Shown here piece by piece: positions 22,881-32,639 of a stretch of 44,631 bases of DNA (its first letter is position 1; each line of letters starts with the position of its first letter). The notes under the pieces are model-generated. The model saw only the letters and a list, made by a program, of their open reading frames with translations, made no database searches and was not told the origin of the DNA. The DNA is taken from NCBI GenBank assembly GCA_021153985.1, contig JAJKJM010000072.1:1-44631 (forward strand), read 5' to 3'. Source of the DNA: Polaromonas sp. (GTDB lineage Bacteria > Pseudomonadota > Gammaproteobacteria > Burkholderiales > Burkholderiaceae_C). Made by a program: the position numbers and the translations under genes.

Positions 22881-25800
22881 TCAGTTCGCCTCTTGCGCTA
22901 AGGCGCGGTCTTCATCAGAAAATCCGAGACCACCGCGCTTTGTGTCGTACATCACCTGCGAGAAACGTGAGTACTTCGACTCTGCGATATGCACGATCGA
23001 GGCACCACCGATGAAGGGCTCAAGCGTCATGACTGATCGCATGGGGGTGGCAATAATCATCTGAAAGCCGAAAGTCTTGAAGATAGTCATGGCTGCTGCG
23101 GTGAACTCCGCATCGGCTTTGTCGAAGGCCTCGTCCAGCACCACGGTCGCGTATGCTGGTACCGTCCGGTCTTGTCCACCGAGCTGGTACCGAAGGGCTG
23201 CAGCCAGACATGCCGCGGCAAGCTTCTGACGCTGCCCGCCGGATTTGCCCGCACCGCTGTGGTACACCTCCCGTTCGATATCATCCTCGTCAAGCTCTCG
23301 GACCCGGAAGTCCACATGCAAGCGCACGTCCAGCACTAGAGAGCGCCAGTTCCGATCGACTGTTTCCTGGCTGGAAAAACGCTTAACCATGGCGCTCAAC
23401 GCTGCGAAGCGTCGCTCGGCCTCCTCCTTGTCTAGGCTGAAGGCCTGAGAGAGAGCTTCACGCAGTTGTTCTCGGAAGGCCTTCACATCATCCAGCGTTC
23501 TTTCGTGCACCTCAATGACCAAGTGGGTGCCCGGGTTGTAATCTGCGGTAGCTAGACTGGCATTGACCTGCTCCAAGCGGTCATAGATGCGCTTGCGTTC
23601 ATCGGAGAGTTTTTTCTGCAAGGAAACCAAGTTCTGGTTGCTTTGCTCTTGTAGCAGCTTTAGGAAGCGGTCTTCCACTCGGGGCAGATCATCTGTTTCC
23701 AGTCGCTCGAGTTTGGCAAAGAAGTCGGTGGCACTCTCCAGCTTGGCGTCCAGCCCGCCTGCCTGCGCGGACCACAGCCGGACGTAGTCCGAAAAGATTC
23801 GTTCAACCGCTGACTGCAAAGTGGCGGCTTTGCCTTTGAGCGTGTCACGTTCATTTCCTATGGCTCGGGTCACACTCAGCAGTATGTTGTCGAGATCCCC
23901 TAGAGTAATAGTGCGTTTGGTTTTCTGAATCCGCTCGTCTAGGGCATGCCGTTGGGAATCGCTTAAGGGGAGGGAAACTCTAATGTTGTTCAGAGTTTCC
24001 TGAAAGCCCTGGAGATGCATAATCCCTTGGCGCTCTTCAGCCTCCGCTGCTTGTCGCTTGCGGACGGCATCGTTGTAGTGAATCTCCTGGTTTTCCGATT
24101 TCTCTTTGAGCTCGACTAGATCTGGATGGCGCGCAGTCTCCAGCTCCAGTTGCTGCTTGAGCTGCCCGATTTCCGTGAGAAGGCCTTTGACATCCATCTC
24201 TTCCCAGGTCAGATTGACCAGCGTGTTGGCATGCACGCGACGCTGCTCCAATGTTTTCCGCTCTTCACCCAAGGCTTTGAGCTCAGTCTGCAGGACTGAC
24301 AGACGAATGGCCACTTGCTGGGCTTCCTGCTCGAAGGCTAGGCGCTTGGAAAGATTGTCCAGACCCATGACCCATTGCATGCGGTCGCCCACGCCACGGC
24401 GGTCGTCTTTCTCGTGGCGGGTTGCACTGTGCTTGACCTGCCCGCTGACGGTCACAGCTCTCATGGAACGCCGAAACTCAACCAGATCCTCTACGCACTC
24501 GTAGTCGAAGTGACTGCGCAGTTGTTGGCGTACCCACTCCTGATGTGGCCCGCGAGCCAAATTGATTTTTCGAACAATTGAGGCCTCACCGAGCGTGCGA
24601 CGGTCATCCGGGACCACGAGCGCGCGAAGGTACACCAGGCGCATACCAGTGTGCCGCGCGTTGATAGCACGAGAAAAATCTGCGTAGAGCTCCTCAGGCA
24701 CCACTATGGAGAGCGAGAAGCCTCGGAGAACCCGTTCAATGGCGCCCGTCCAGCGCGCCTCCTCCGCTTTGACCTCCATCAGCTCGCCAGCAAAGGGCAA
24801 ATCTTTGGACTCCACCTCCATATCCTCGGCTAAGGCCTGACGTATGCGCAGATATTCTTGAGGAATATTGGAAGGTTGCCGAGTCATAGACTCGATTTCG
24901 CCTTTGAGATCTTGAAGACGACCCGCCTTTTGGTCCAATTCAGCCTTCACGGGATCGCGACGCTGGTCCAGTGCCTCGGACGGCGAAGGGCTATCCAGCA
25001 GCACACGCGCCTCCTCCTGAATGTGCAGGAACGCTTGCGGTGTATCGGCGGTAGCCCAGTCCAGCGCTTGGCAGGCAGCATTGGCCACTTCACTTTTTGA
25101 TAGGCGGCCCATGCGCAGACCCTCAGCACGAGAGATGCGCTCTTCCAGGCTTTGAAGCAGCGCCCCCCCGGAGCCCTGCAGCTGTGCATTGAATTGATCT
25201 CGCAGCCCTTTCTCATGGCTTTCCTGAGCCTTGGTCTGCATGATCTGGATTTGCGCGTGCGCGATCTCCTTCTTGACCGTTTCAATTTCGACATTGAGCA
25301 GCTTGGCCCGACGCTCTTGGCCGTAGCTATCGAGGTGGGCATCAAGGTCCAGCAGTTCCTCAAGCTGAGTGATCAGTTGTGCGCGCTCGCCGAACATGTC
25401 GCGCGCCGGTCGTAGCGTCTCAATCTGCTTTCGGGCAGAAACCACCTCGCCGTGGGCCTCGTTGAGCTCTTTGAAGTCCTTGACCAGGCGATCAGCCACT
25501 TCGAAGGTTTCCGGCTCATCAAGCATGAAGTCGCGCAGAAAGACGTTGAGGTCTCCGAGGTCTTTGGTGGACTGGGTCTTGTGCAGCAGACGCAGCGCGC
25601 GTTCATTCTCAATGCCCAGTAAGCGGCAGAAGCGTTCCTGGTAGGCGACGAACTCTTCACGGATAAATGTGTCGGGAAACGCGGCCTTGAGCTTGCGAAC
25701 ATCCAGGTCAGTCTTTGCAAACGGAGTCTCAAGCTCGGTGACATCGAACTCCCGCTCGAACACCATGTACTCATGCTTGACGTCCCGGGATGATGTGGTG

Positions 25801-26480
25801 GCCCCTCGTAGCCACAGCAGTATGACAAGTGTGACTATTTGCCCGTCGGCATTTCGAAAGGTCGCAGCTAGTGCCGTCCAGGTCGTGCCCTTTCGGAGGA
25901 ATTGCTGAATAGCCTCGCGCTCATCATTACTCTGCCGCGCCCAGGCACCTCTGATGTAGGTAACCAGGTTGCGGTCAGAGCGACTGCGGTCGGCCTCCCG
26001 GGCTGCGGCGTTAAAGGAAAGCCAGCGCGGAGGGGTGGTTAGTGCTGCCAGAGCATCGAGCATCGTGCTCTTGCCTGAGCCCGAGTTCCCTACGAAGAGG
26101 TAGCCTTCGTGCGCAATAGGAAAGTCGGCCACGCCGTGGAAGGTGCCCCAGTTGTAGGCTTGCAGCCGGCGCAACCGGAACTGGGCGCGTACGTCTGGAT
26201 CCTGCTCATCCACAGAAGTCACTTGGCGTGAGGTAACACCGGCAGGCAGGTCGGCCGCTACGAGGGAGTCGAGGGGGGGTGAAATCACGGGTTCGACAAG
26301 CGCGGGCTCTGAGGGGTGTTCCTGAGGAGGTCCAGAGCGGGTGGTCATGCTGAGCGCGGAGGCGGCTGCTGTGGGCTTAAGCAAGAAGGCGGGGATGCCT
26401 GGAGGTGCGAAGAGGTCTGCGGCTGAACTTGCACTGGGCTCAATGGATGCCAGCAGAGCATTTGTCTCTGGGCTTTTCAT
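22881..26480 (-). CDS. jetC: Wadjet JetC: SMC/MukB-like ATPase
   Basis: SMC motor of the Wadjet complex; it loop-extrudes DNA to test for small circular molecules. The 1199-residue product has a Walker A GNSGSGKSTM (131-140), a long coiled-coil middle with a hinge-like centre, the ABC signature SGGQRQ (1080) and Walker B VVLDEAFDKAD (D1116/E1117). The first 95 residues are a Pro/Ala-rich extension (PPGIPAFLLKPTAAASALS) before the ATPase head, longer than the core fold needs. Its ATG overlaps the jetB stop as ATGA, and jetD follows after six bases, so the three are translationally coupled. Confidence 0.93.
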   Translation of the reverse strand: MKSPETNALLASIEPSASSAADLFAPPGIPAFLLKPTAAASALSMTTRSGPPQEHPSEPALVEPVISPPLDSLVAADLPAGVTSRQVTSVDEQDPDVRAQFRLRRLQAYNWGTFHGVADFPIAHEGYLFVGNSGSGKSTMLDALAALTTPPRWLSFNAAAREADRSRSDRNLVTYIRGAWARQSNDEREAIQQFLRKGTTWTALAATFRNADGQIVTLVILLWLRGATTSSRDVKHEYMVFEREFDVTELETPFAKTDLDVRKLKAAFPDTFIREEFVAYQERFCRLLGIENERALRLLHKTQSTKDLGDLNVFLRDFMLDEPETFEVADRLVKDFKELNEAHGEVVSARKQIETLRPARDMFGERAQLITQLEELLDLDAHLDSYGQERRAKLLNVEIETVKKEIAHAQIQIMQTKAQESHEKGLRDQFNAQLQGSGGALLQSLEERISRAEGLRMGRLSKSEVANAACQALDWATADTPQAFLHIQEEARVLLDSPSPSEALDQRRDPVKAELDQKAGRLQDLKGEIESMTRQPSNIPQEYLRIRQALAEDMEVESKDLPFAGELMEVKAEEARWTGAIERVLRGFSLSIVVPEELYADFSRAINARHTGMRLVYLRALVVPDDRRTLGEASIVRKINLARGPHQEWVRQQLRSHFDYECVEDLVEFRRSMRAVTVSGQVKHSATRHEKDDRRGVGDRMQWVMGLDNLSKRLAFEQEAQQVAIRLSVLQTELKALGEERKTLEQRRVHANTLVNLTWEEMDVKGLLTEIGQLKQQLELETARHPDLVELKEKSENQEIHYNDAVRKRQAAEAEERQGIMHLQGFQETLNNIRVSLPLSDSQRHALDERIQKTKRTITLGDLDNILLSVTRAIGNERDTLKGKAATLQSAVERIFSDYVRLWSAQAGGLDAKLESATDFFAKLERLETDDLPRVEDRFLKLLQEQSNQNLVSLQKKLSDERKRIYDRLEQVNASLATADYNPGTHLVIEVHERTLDDVKAFREQLREALSQAFSLDKEEAERRFAALSAMVKRFSSQETVDRNWRSLVLDVRLHVDFRVRELDEDDIEREVYHSGAGKSGGQRQKLAAACLAAALRYQLGGQDRTVPAYATVVLDEAFDKADAEFTAAAMTIFKTFGFQMIIATPMRSVMTLEPFIGGASIVHIAESKYSRFSQVMYDTKRGGLGFSDEDRALAQEAN

Positions 26481-27256
26481 GCATCGGCCTCTTCGTTATC
26501 GTCTTGGGAAGTCCCAGCTCCTGCTTCCATCGCGTTCTGTCCGTTCAGCGCTCCTTCGTAGGCGCGAGTCAGCATCTCAATTTCCTCGGCGGGGAATAGT
26601 AACTTCAGCGCCGGTGAGACTTCAAAACGCTCCTGGGTGTTGGCCAACTTGCGTACTAGGCCCAGCTTCTTGGCCTTTTCTACCGCAGCATCGCATTGTT
26701 TGGAAAAACGGGCCTGGTCAACGTTGTCCGAGCGCTCAAACGCCTTGAGGTGCTCCAGCATCTCTTGCAAGTCCAGCACGGCCCGCTCTCCCTGCGTGTC
26801 GGCTTGGGTGAGGCGTTGACGCAGGAAGAGTAGCAGCGCTGTCTCGACGAACGACAGAGTATTGCGTCTTAGCAAAATGGGAATATCTGCTTCTGTGCTG
26901 CTTACTTGGCGTAAAAAAGCCACCTGTTGGTCTCGGTCCAATACCAGGTCCAGAAAAAGCTCATGCAGGAAACTGCGAAGCGCCAGCTCATCTCGCAGCA
27001 CTACGTCCCAAGCCTTGGGATGGCGCCTCCCATCGATGAGCGGGCCAGAGAGCAGCTGTACCAGGGCGCGGCGCGTCTCCAGAGGAAGCTTGCCCATGTC
27101 GTCCTCGAAACTGACCTGGGACGTGGTCTGTAACGTGTTCATCGAAACGGCGTGGTCGTTCTGATACGCGTGCGCCTCCGACTGGATGCCTTGCTCGTAC
27201 AGTGTGTTCTCGGAATTGACGGGGAGGCCGTGCGAGATATCAGGATTCGAGTTCAT
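26477..27256 (-). CDS. jetB: Wadjet JetB: KITE/MukE-like subunit (DUF4194)
   Basis: Bridging subunit between the SMC heads and the kleisin JetA. The 259-residue product shows the DUF4194 winged-helix body (LRSFLHELFLDLVLDRDQQVAFLRQV, then SFVETALLLFLRQRL) and a conserved C-terminus (LFPAEEIEMLTRAYE). ATG 27256 (MNSNPDIS) is chosen because it overlaps the last codons of jetA; the longer upstream frame lies inside jetA and reads as non-protein. Its own stop overlaps the jetC start. The start shows the close coupling typical of subunits needed in fixed ratio. Confidence 0.9.
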   Translation of the reverse strand: MNSNPDISHGLPVNSENTLYEQGIQSEAHAYQNDHAVSMNTLQTTSQVSFEDDMGKLPLETRRALVQLLSGPLIDGRRHPKAWDVVLRDELALRSFLHELFLDLVLDRDQQVAFLRQVSSTEADIPILLRRNTLSFVETALLLFLRQRLTQADTQGERAVLDLQEMLEHLKAFERSDNVDQARFSKQCDAAVEKAKKLGLVRKLANTQERFEVSPALKLLFPAEEIEMLTRAYEGALNGQNAMEAGAGTSQDDNEEADA

Positions 27257-28706
27257 GGGCGTTTTGACGAAGGAAGAAAACACTGGGTGCTTGCGCGCTG
27301 CGGCGCACGCCATCCGCTCCTGTCCATTCAATTGGAAACGGATGCTCGTTGATGATTTGTCCGTGCTTGGTAGCGAGGGAGATGTAGCCAACCACGCTTC
27401 CCAGACCTTGCTCCGCGTCAAAGCGTTGCAAGAGATCGGACAAACTGACTATTTCACTGTCTTCAAAAAGGCTGAGAATATTGCGCTTGAGACTTCGCAA
27501 GTCGATTTCGGAGCGCCGCACCATCTCGCTAATATCTTGCATGGACAGCTCGCCCTCTGGAACTAGTTCCATCGTGGTATCCCCAACGCGTGTAGTCGGA
27601 TCGAACAGTCCCCACTGCGCTGCCGAGGAGAGTCTGGCGCTCGTAAAGGTTAGTGAGAAGCCAATGTTGGCGTTGGTGCGCAACTGTTCTTTGGCCTCCA
27701 GAGCGCTGCGCTGTGCGATCCTCAGAAGACTGTGCAGCCGGCGGTTCTCCATGAACTCGCGGCTTTGAACGAAGTGCTTGAGGCCCCTGGCGAAGGTCTG
27801 CTGCACGTCGTGCACAGCAGAGCCTTCTGCCAGCAGCATAGTAGTGAGGTTGCGCAACATGCGACGCTCAGCGGGCAGGAGCGCGCGGGAGAACGGACGT
27901 GAGCTAACCGCATCTATGGCGTCATTGAGCACTGCAGACTGCTCGTTGTCATTGAGCAGGCGCCAGAACGCATGGAAGGTGCGTCCGGCGTCACTCTCGC
28001 CAATCACATCCACCCCGCTGAAGAGCTTCTCTAGCAAATGCCCACGGCTCCCTTCGTAGTCCATGAGGCGTTCGCGTAGTTGCCGATTGAGTTGCTCAAA
28101 CTCGTCGCGTACTTGACGGAAATCCGAGACGAGTTCTTCGGCCAGGAAGATGATGTCGCGCGTGCGTTCTAGGGCACGATCGTCAGGCAACGTCCTGACC
28201 TCACCGCTATTGACTCGTTCGATTTCTCGGTCCAGCCGGTCGCGTTCCGCCAAAAGGTATTCCAGCCGGCTTTTGCGGTCGCCATCGGTTTCCTCTGCCA
28301 AACGATTGAGCTGAGAAATGACGGTGGCCAATCGGCTTTCTGTTGCGCTGCGCCGCGGCTGGATGGTGCCCATGAGAAAGCGCACAGCATTGGCGGCCTC
28401 CGACGTGAGGCTGAACTCCTCTTCGACCGCGCCGGGTGCCAGACGACGGGTAAGCCAGCCTAACGAAAGCCACTCGGCCAAATAGGCTTTGGCTCCAAAG
28501 GGAAAGTCATATCCGTTTGCTCGCAGCGTTTCCAGGTCGCGTATGAGGCGCTCTTCAATGACTGACGAAGGTAGCACCTTATCCTGTTCAAGCAACAAGT
28601 TGTCAAGCAGTGCGGCGATAGCCGGCGCGCGATCAGCAGCTAGCAGCTTCCACATCGGTTGCTCGCGCAAGTTACGCAGTGTTGCCGTCTTTCGTACGAC
28701 GCTCAT
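27240..28706 (-). CDS. jetA: Wadjet JetA: kleisin-like subunit (DUF3375)
   Basis: Kleisin/MukF-like subunit that closes the SMC ring in the Wadjet complex. The 488-residue product has the DUF3375 features: an N-terminal winged-helix region (LLADNLLLEQ-type helix, here IAALLDNLLLEQDKVLP), a coiled-coil middle (RLEYLLAERDRLDREIERV, then ELVSDFRQVRDEFEQLNRQL) and a beta-rich end (EGELSMQDISEMVRR). Length is right for type I JetA. Its ATG overlaps the stop of the small Cys-rich gene upstream, so the operon here appears to start with that extra gene. Confidence 0.9.
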   Translation of the reverse strand: MSVVRKTATLRNLREQPMWKLLAADRAPAIAALLDNLLLEQDKVLPSSVIEERLIRDLETLRANGYDFPFGAKAYLAEWLSLGWLTRRLAPGAVEEEFSLTSEAANAVRFLMGTIQPRRSATESRLATVISQLNRLAEETDGDRKSRLEYLLAERDRLDREIERVNSGEVRTLPDDRALERTRDIIFLAEELVSDFRQVRDEFEQLNRQLRERLMDYEGSRGHLLEKLFSGVDVIGESDAGRTFHAFWRLLNDNEQSAVLNDAIDAVSSRPFSRALLPAERRMLRNLTTMLLAEGSAVHDVQQTFARGLKHFVQSREFMENRRLHSLLRIAQRSALEAKEQLRTNANIGFSLTFTSARLSSAAQWGLFDPTTRVGDTTMELVPEGELSMQDISEMVRRSEIDLRSLKRNILSLFEDSEIVSLSDLLQRFDAEQGLGSVVGYISLATKHGQIINEHPFPIEWTGADGVRRSAQAPSVFFLRQNAHELES

Positions 28707-29185
28707 GTGCTTCCTCCACGGACCGTACGCTTACCAACCACTGTCTCGTTAAGGATTCGCCGATTAATTTTCACCTTCCAGTCAATTTGACTCTGGCTTA
28801 AATTACGTTTTTTCTTGGTGTCATGGAGGAATTGATATTCTTTGTCGCTCCATAAGAAACCACGCTCCATCGCATACTCGATCAGCGCCTCGTTTGCATT
28901 GGCCGAGCGGTCATCGCGAATTCGTTTCAGCCCGTCGAATAGAGTGCCTGTGTCAATCTTTAGAAACCGCCGGATGCACACGTTCCCCACATAGGTGTTG
29001 CGGCCGGTGACCCTGTTGCGGATGTAGCAATGTTCTTTTATTTCCTGACCGCAGGGGCAGTTATCAAACTCGTCACTTAGTTCAACAGCAACCAGATCCC
29101 ACTCGCTAATTGCGCTCTCGAAGGTCTGCGCTTGGGATAGCGGAAGGATGTGCGCCATCAGGCGTATTAGATTGTGCTGTTCCAT
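28703..29185 (-). CDS. small Cys-rich protein coupled to the Wadjet operon
   Basis: 160-residue protein, not a standard Wadjet component. It carries CPCGQEIKEHCYIRN and, further on, TYVGNVCIRRFL, four cysteines that could hold one zinc; this kind of motif is found in small proteins of plasmids and phages whose function is unknown to me. The C-terminal half is charged and helical (SNANEALIEYAMERGFLW, then SQSQIDWKVKINRRIL). The stop overlaps the jetA ATG in ATGA fashion, so it is translated with the Wadjet genes. It may be a regulator, a sensor or an accessory subunit; this is inferred only from coupling. The gap 29186-29288 upstream should hold the operon promoter. Confidence 0.75.
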   Translation of the reverse strand: MEQHNLIRLMAHILPLSQAQTFESAISEWDLVAVELSDEFDNCPCGQEIKEHCYIRNRVTGRNTYVGNVCIRRFLKIDTGTLFDGLKRIRDDRSANANEALIEYAMERGFLWSDKEYQFLHDTKKKRNLSQSQIDWKVKINRRILNETVVGKRTVRGGST

Positions 29186-29288
29186 GCTGCCATTCTTTTG
29201 ATCACTATGTAGAGACCTTGCTTAAAAGTATTGGATGAATTCCATGGCAGACATATAGGGGCATAGCTGAGAGGCCGTCAATAGAGAA

Positions 29289-32255
29289 CTAGCGCTCAAG
29301 CCTCACACGGAGTCTTCTAGCGCGCTCCCTAAAGGCGGTTTCGCCACCTTCGAGAATGTCGCAGACCAACTTCCGGATGCGGGCGTCCTCAAGTCCGCCC
29401 GCTTGGTAGGTGAGGAACGGCAGACCTCCATCGTGGGCTTGGCTCGACTGGGCCACGATGATCTGGTCAGCGTCGGTATTCACAACCAGGTTGGCGTTGT
29501 GAGTCACGATAATGACCTGGCGCTTAGCCTTGGCCTGAATGAAGAGCGGCACGAGCTCGTCAAACACTGACTTCGGATCCAGGTTCTCCTCGGGTTGATC
29601 GATGATTAGCGGGCGGTCGTCGGAATCGTCCAACGCGAGGTAAAGCAGCAACAGTACGATGCCACGGGTGCCTGGGGAGAGTTTTCGGATGTCGATGCCG
29701 TCGTAGGCGATCTGATATCTGATTGAAATGTGTGAAGTGCCGTATAGCCAATGGGCGAAGCTCTTGAGCCACCGACGGAACTCTTGCGGCTCCGCCTGAG
29801 AGTAAGGAGCATGAGCCAGAAAAGCCTTCCAATGCGTCGCGACAAAGGCCTTCATTGCTGTCTGAACCTCTTCGGCAGCTCCCTGTTCCCAAACCTTCTT
29901 GAGCTCACTCAGTGCCACACGCTCCAGCGCCCCTTTGCCGTTGAAGGTGCCAGCCTTTCGGCAGTCGATCAAGTTATCTTCACCAGCGGAGGCCCAGGCG
30001 GCAACATCCACGACCCGGGACACGTTGAAGCTGAGCCGGTGCAGTGTCCCGTCCGCCGCTGCAAGGCGCTGTGTCAGCGGTTCATACAAGTCAATCAGAG
30101 TTTGCTGCTCACTGGTGATTGCGGCGAGCAAACGCTTGTACGCTTCCTCGCGCTCGACTTGCAATAATTTGCGTCGATCAAAGGCGCCTAGAGCGTCGGT
30201 ATGGCGAGTCTTCAGATTTAGAATGGCTGCGTTTTCAGTGGCGATCTTCTTTCCCAAGGCCGCGTACTGGTTGCGAATCACCGTATCAGCGCTGATCAGT
30301 TGCTCCAGTCGAGAAAGTTCCGCTTGCAAGATAACAAGCGGCACTGTGGCTAAGTCGATGGTCGCTGGTATTGGGGCAATTTTGGGAGCGTCCGGTGCCG
30401 CAGGTTGACCTGCCAACTTGGAAATCTCGCCGTCCACCCAGGCGATGTACGAGTCCAGTGCCTGGTCCACGTTGCCCTTGTATATCAGCATGAACACATC
30501 CCATTGTTCCGCGCTAAGTCCGCTTGACGGATAACGCCCCATGGTCTGCCGCAGCATCTCCGGTGCCTTGGAGCTGCGCGTGCTCGCTACTTCATCCTGC
30601 AGAGCCACGAACGCCCGCCGTTGCGCCGCGTGCGCGGCGACTCTTGCTGACATTGCCTGCGTCGCGTTGCTGATCTCCGCGTGACGCTGTGCCTGTTCTT
30701 CGGAACCTTTCACCACTAGCTTGGCTTGGTCGGCGAGATAGCCTTTGACCACGAGCTCCTTTGCTGCGTATTGCTTAGCCAGACCGGGTATTTGTGCCTC
30801 TTTCTCCAATTCGTCAGCGATGCGGCTAGAAATCAGCCCAATATTTTCCATCTCGCGTTGTCGCGACAGTTGAAAGCGGGTAGTTCGCTGTTCCCGCAGT
30901 TGCTCGAAGTCCACTGCGCCATCATTGTCATCATCGGCATGAGCTTCAAAAATAACTCTCTCAATCTCTCCGATCAGCCCTTCGGATGCACCCTTGGACG
31001 AGCATAGTTCTTCGACGAACTGCTGGGATAGGTAACGGGCCCTTGGAAAAGACAGTCCGTCATCGATGTCACGTCCATCGAGGCGCCTCGAAACGGTCTC
31101 ACCGCCGCCCCAACTCAGCCTGACAATGCCGTTGCCCACTAGGGAGCGCGCCCTGGCCAGGAAAGATGGACTAATTGCGAGTTCGTCTTCCCATATTCCC
31201 TCGTGCACGGCGTCACAGCCGGCTGCGATCATGTCGGCCAGCGCTGTCTTTCCGGATCCGCGGGCGCCGATGATGGCCACGAGACCGGGATTCAGCGGCA
31301 ACGTACTGGTCGTGAACCAAGGAGCATCCTGTATTTGGATTTCGGACACAACCTGCGAGGGCGTTGCTGCGTTCGGTGGTGCAACCCCCACGAAGGCGCG
31401 GCCGTCGGGTTCAATGCATGCCTGACGCAAGGAGTCGAACTGCACATCACCTTTGACCCAGCAATATCGGTCACCCACCGGCTTACCTATCGTTTCCAAT
31501 GAATGGGCGTCGCTTCCATGAAGGCAAGGTTTGCAGCCGTCATACCGTTCCTTCAACTGCTGCACGGTGACGGCTCTCTTACCAAGCCAAAACTCCCGCT
31601 GGGCTGGGCTACTTGCGAATATGACATGCGCAAACTTCTCTATCTCTTCTCGGATAGTCTTGTCGGCTGCCTGGCGTAGGCCTGAGGTTCCGTCGCCCTC
31701 GGCGCCAGCGACAGCGATGAGAATGTTTTCACTTGCCCATGCGTTTGCTTTGAAGGCCGTCCTTAAACTGGCAAAGCTCACCTTGAACTGAGTGGCGCCG
31801 TATTCCAAGGCTTTCTGATCGTCCGTGATGCCGCCATCGGCAGCCTTACCTAGTCGTTTGAGTTCATCTGGGGTGCAGCCGAACTCATCGCCATGCGCCG
31901 GGAAGGTCAAGCGGGACAAGAACCGATGCAACTCTGTCAAGTGGCCAGGCTCTGGGTTGACAAGCAGGTGGAGGTTAACGAAACCAGATCTCGCGGCGAC
32001 GTCAAGCCTAAGCTCAATGTTCGGGAAGATCAGTTTGACGTTCGGCAAGCGCCCTGCTGCTTTTCGTCGGACCACTTCTTCATAAGTTTGGGTCACGTAA
32101 TAGTCGGTGACCGCCAGGACCTCGATGGGCGGAATCGCCTCCTCAAGTTGCGTTAAATATGCGTCCCAAGGGTCTCCACCACCGAATTGGTCATTGAGCA
32201 CCGTTCCGGGTCCGTGAATGTGTGGTTCCCAGCGGTGCCACTCAGATCCTCGCAT
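29289..32255 (-). CDS. PHP-domain plus ABC/SMC-type ATPase, TrlF-like
   Basis: 988-residue predicted defence protein. The N-terminal PHP-type metallohydrolase region (about 1-290) has WEPHIHGPGT, LAVTDYY and HGSDAHSLETIG, which would bind metals and cut a phosphodiester or phosphate. An ATPase follows: Walker A GARGSGKTALAD (330-341), a coiled-coil insertion (about 430-760), and near the C-terminus PLIIDQPEENLDP (signature/Walker B) and VIIVTHNANLVV (switch). This is the layout of proteins named TrlF-family AAA-like ATPases; the exact activity is unknown to me. ATG 32255 is preferred over the TTG at 32303. It is in the same direction as the Wadjet operon but separated by 103 bases, so probably independent. 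Confidence 0.8.
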   Translation of the reverse strand: MRGSEWHRWEPHIHGPGTVLNDQFGGGDPWDAYLTQLEEAIPPIEVLAVTDYYVTQTYEEVVRRKAAGRLPNVKLIFPNIELRLDVAARSGFVNLHLLVNPEPGHLTELHRFLSRLTFPAHGDEFGCTPDELKRLGKAADGGITDDQKALEYGATQFKVSFASLRTAFKANAWASENILIAVAGAEGDGTSGLRQAADKTIREEIEKFAHVIFASSPAQREFWLGKRAVTVQQLKERYDGCKPCLHGSDAHSLETIGKPVGDRYCWVKGDVQFDSLRQACIEPDGRAFVGVAPPNAATPSQVVSEIQIQDAPWFTTSTLPLNPGLVAIIGARGSGKTALADMIAAGCDAVHEGIWEDELAISPSFLARARSLVGNGIVRLSWGGGETVSRRLDGRDIDDGLSFPRARYLSQQFVEELCSSKGASEGLIGEIERVIFEAHADDDNDGAVDFEQLREQRTTRFQLSRQREMENIGLISSRIADELEKEAQIPGLAKQYAAKELVVKGYLADQAKLVVKGSEEQAQRHAEISNATQAMSARVAAHAAQRRAFVALQDEVASTRSSKAPEMLRQTMGRYPSSGLSAEQWDVFMLIYKGNVDQALDSYIAWVDGEISKLAGQPAAPDAPKIAPIPATIDLATVPLVILQAELSRLEQLISADTVIRNQYAALGKKIATENAAILNLKTRHTDALGAFDRRKLLQVEREEAYKRLLAAITSEQQTLIDLYEPLTQRLAAADGTLHRLSFNVSRVVDVAAWASAGEDNLIDCRKAGTFNGKGALERVALSELKKVWEQGAAEEVQTAMKAFVATHWKAFLAHAPYSQAEPQEFRRWLKSFAHWLYGTSHISIRYQIAYDGIDIRKLSPGTRGIVLLLLYLALDDSDDRPLIIDQPEENLDPKSVFDELVPLFIQAKAKRQVIIVTHNANLVVNTDADQIIVAQSSQAHDGGLPFLTYQAGGLEDARIRKLVCDILEGGETAFRERARRLRVRLER

Positions 32256-32639
32256 CAGATTACCCGCCCTTTTCTTTTTGAATGACAAGCCCGAGCCTAC
32301 CAAGTGGAGGCTATTAATCTGATGGATCGATACTGTCTGGCCTCATCTACAGTTGAAATCCAGTACCTAAGTGCTTGTTCCTATCGATGCCTTTTTGGCG
32401 AATGCCTCCCCTGAATCTGCTCCCAATGCATACACAGCAACAATCTCCCCCAAAGCTACGGGCCGCTAAAAGCTTGGCTGGTTCCACCCAATGGCAATGC
32501 CTCATCAAGGGTTTTTTTCGTGGCGCAGATATCCTGCTTCAATGTAGCATTGAGTTACAAGTTTGTCCGGGTAATATTTCCCAAGAATTCCAGTTCAAGC
32601 ACCTGTTCGATAGCGCTACGTAGTGCGAAAACCACTTCC

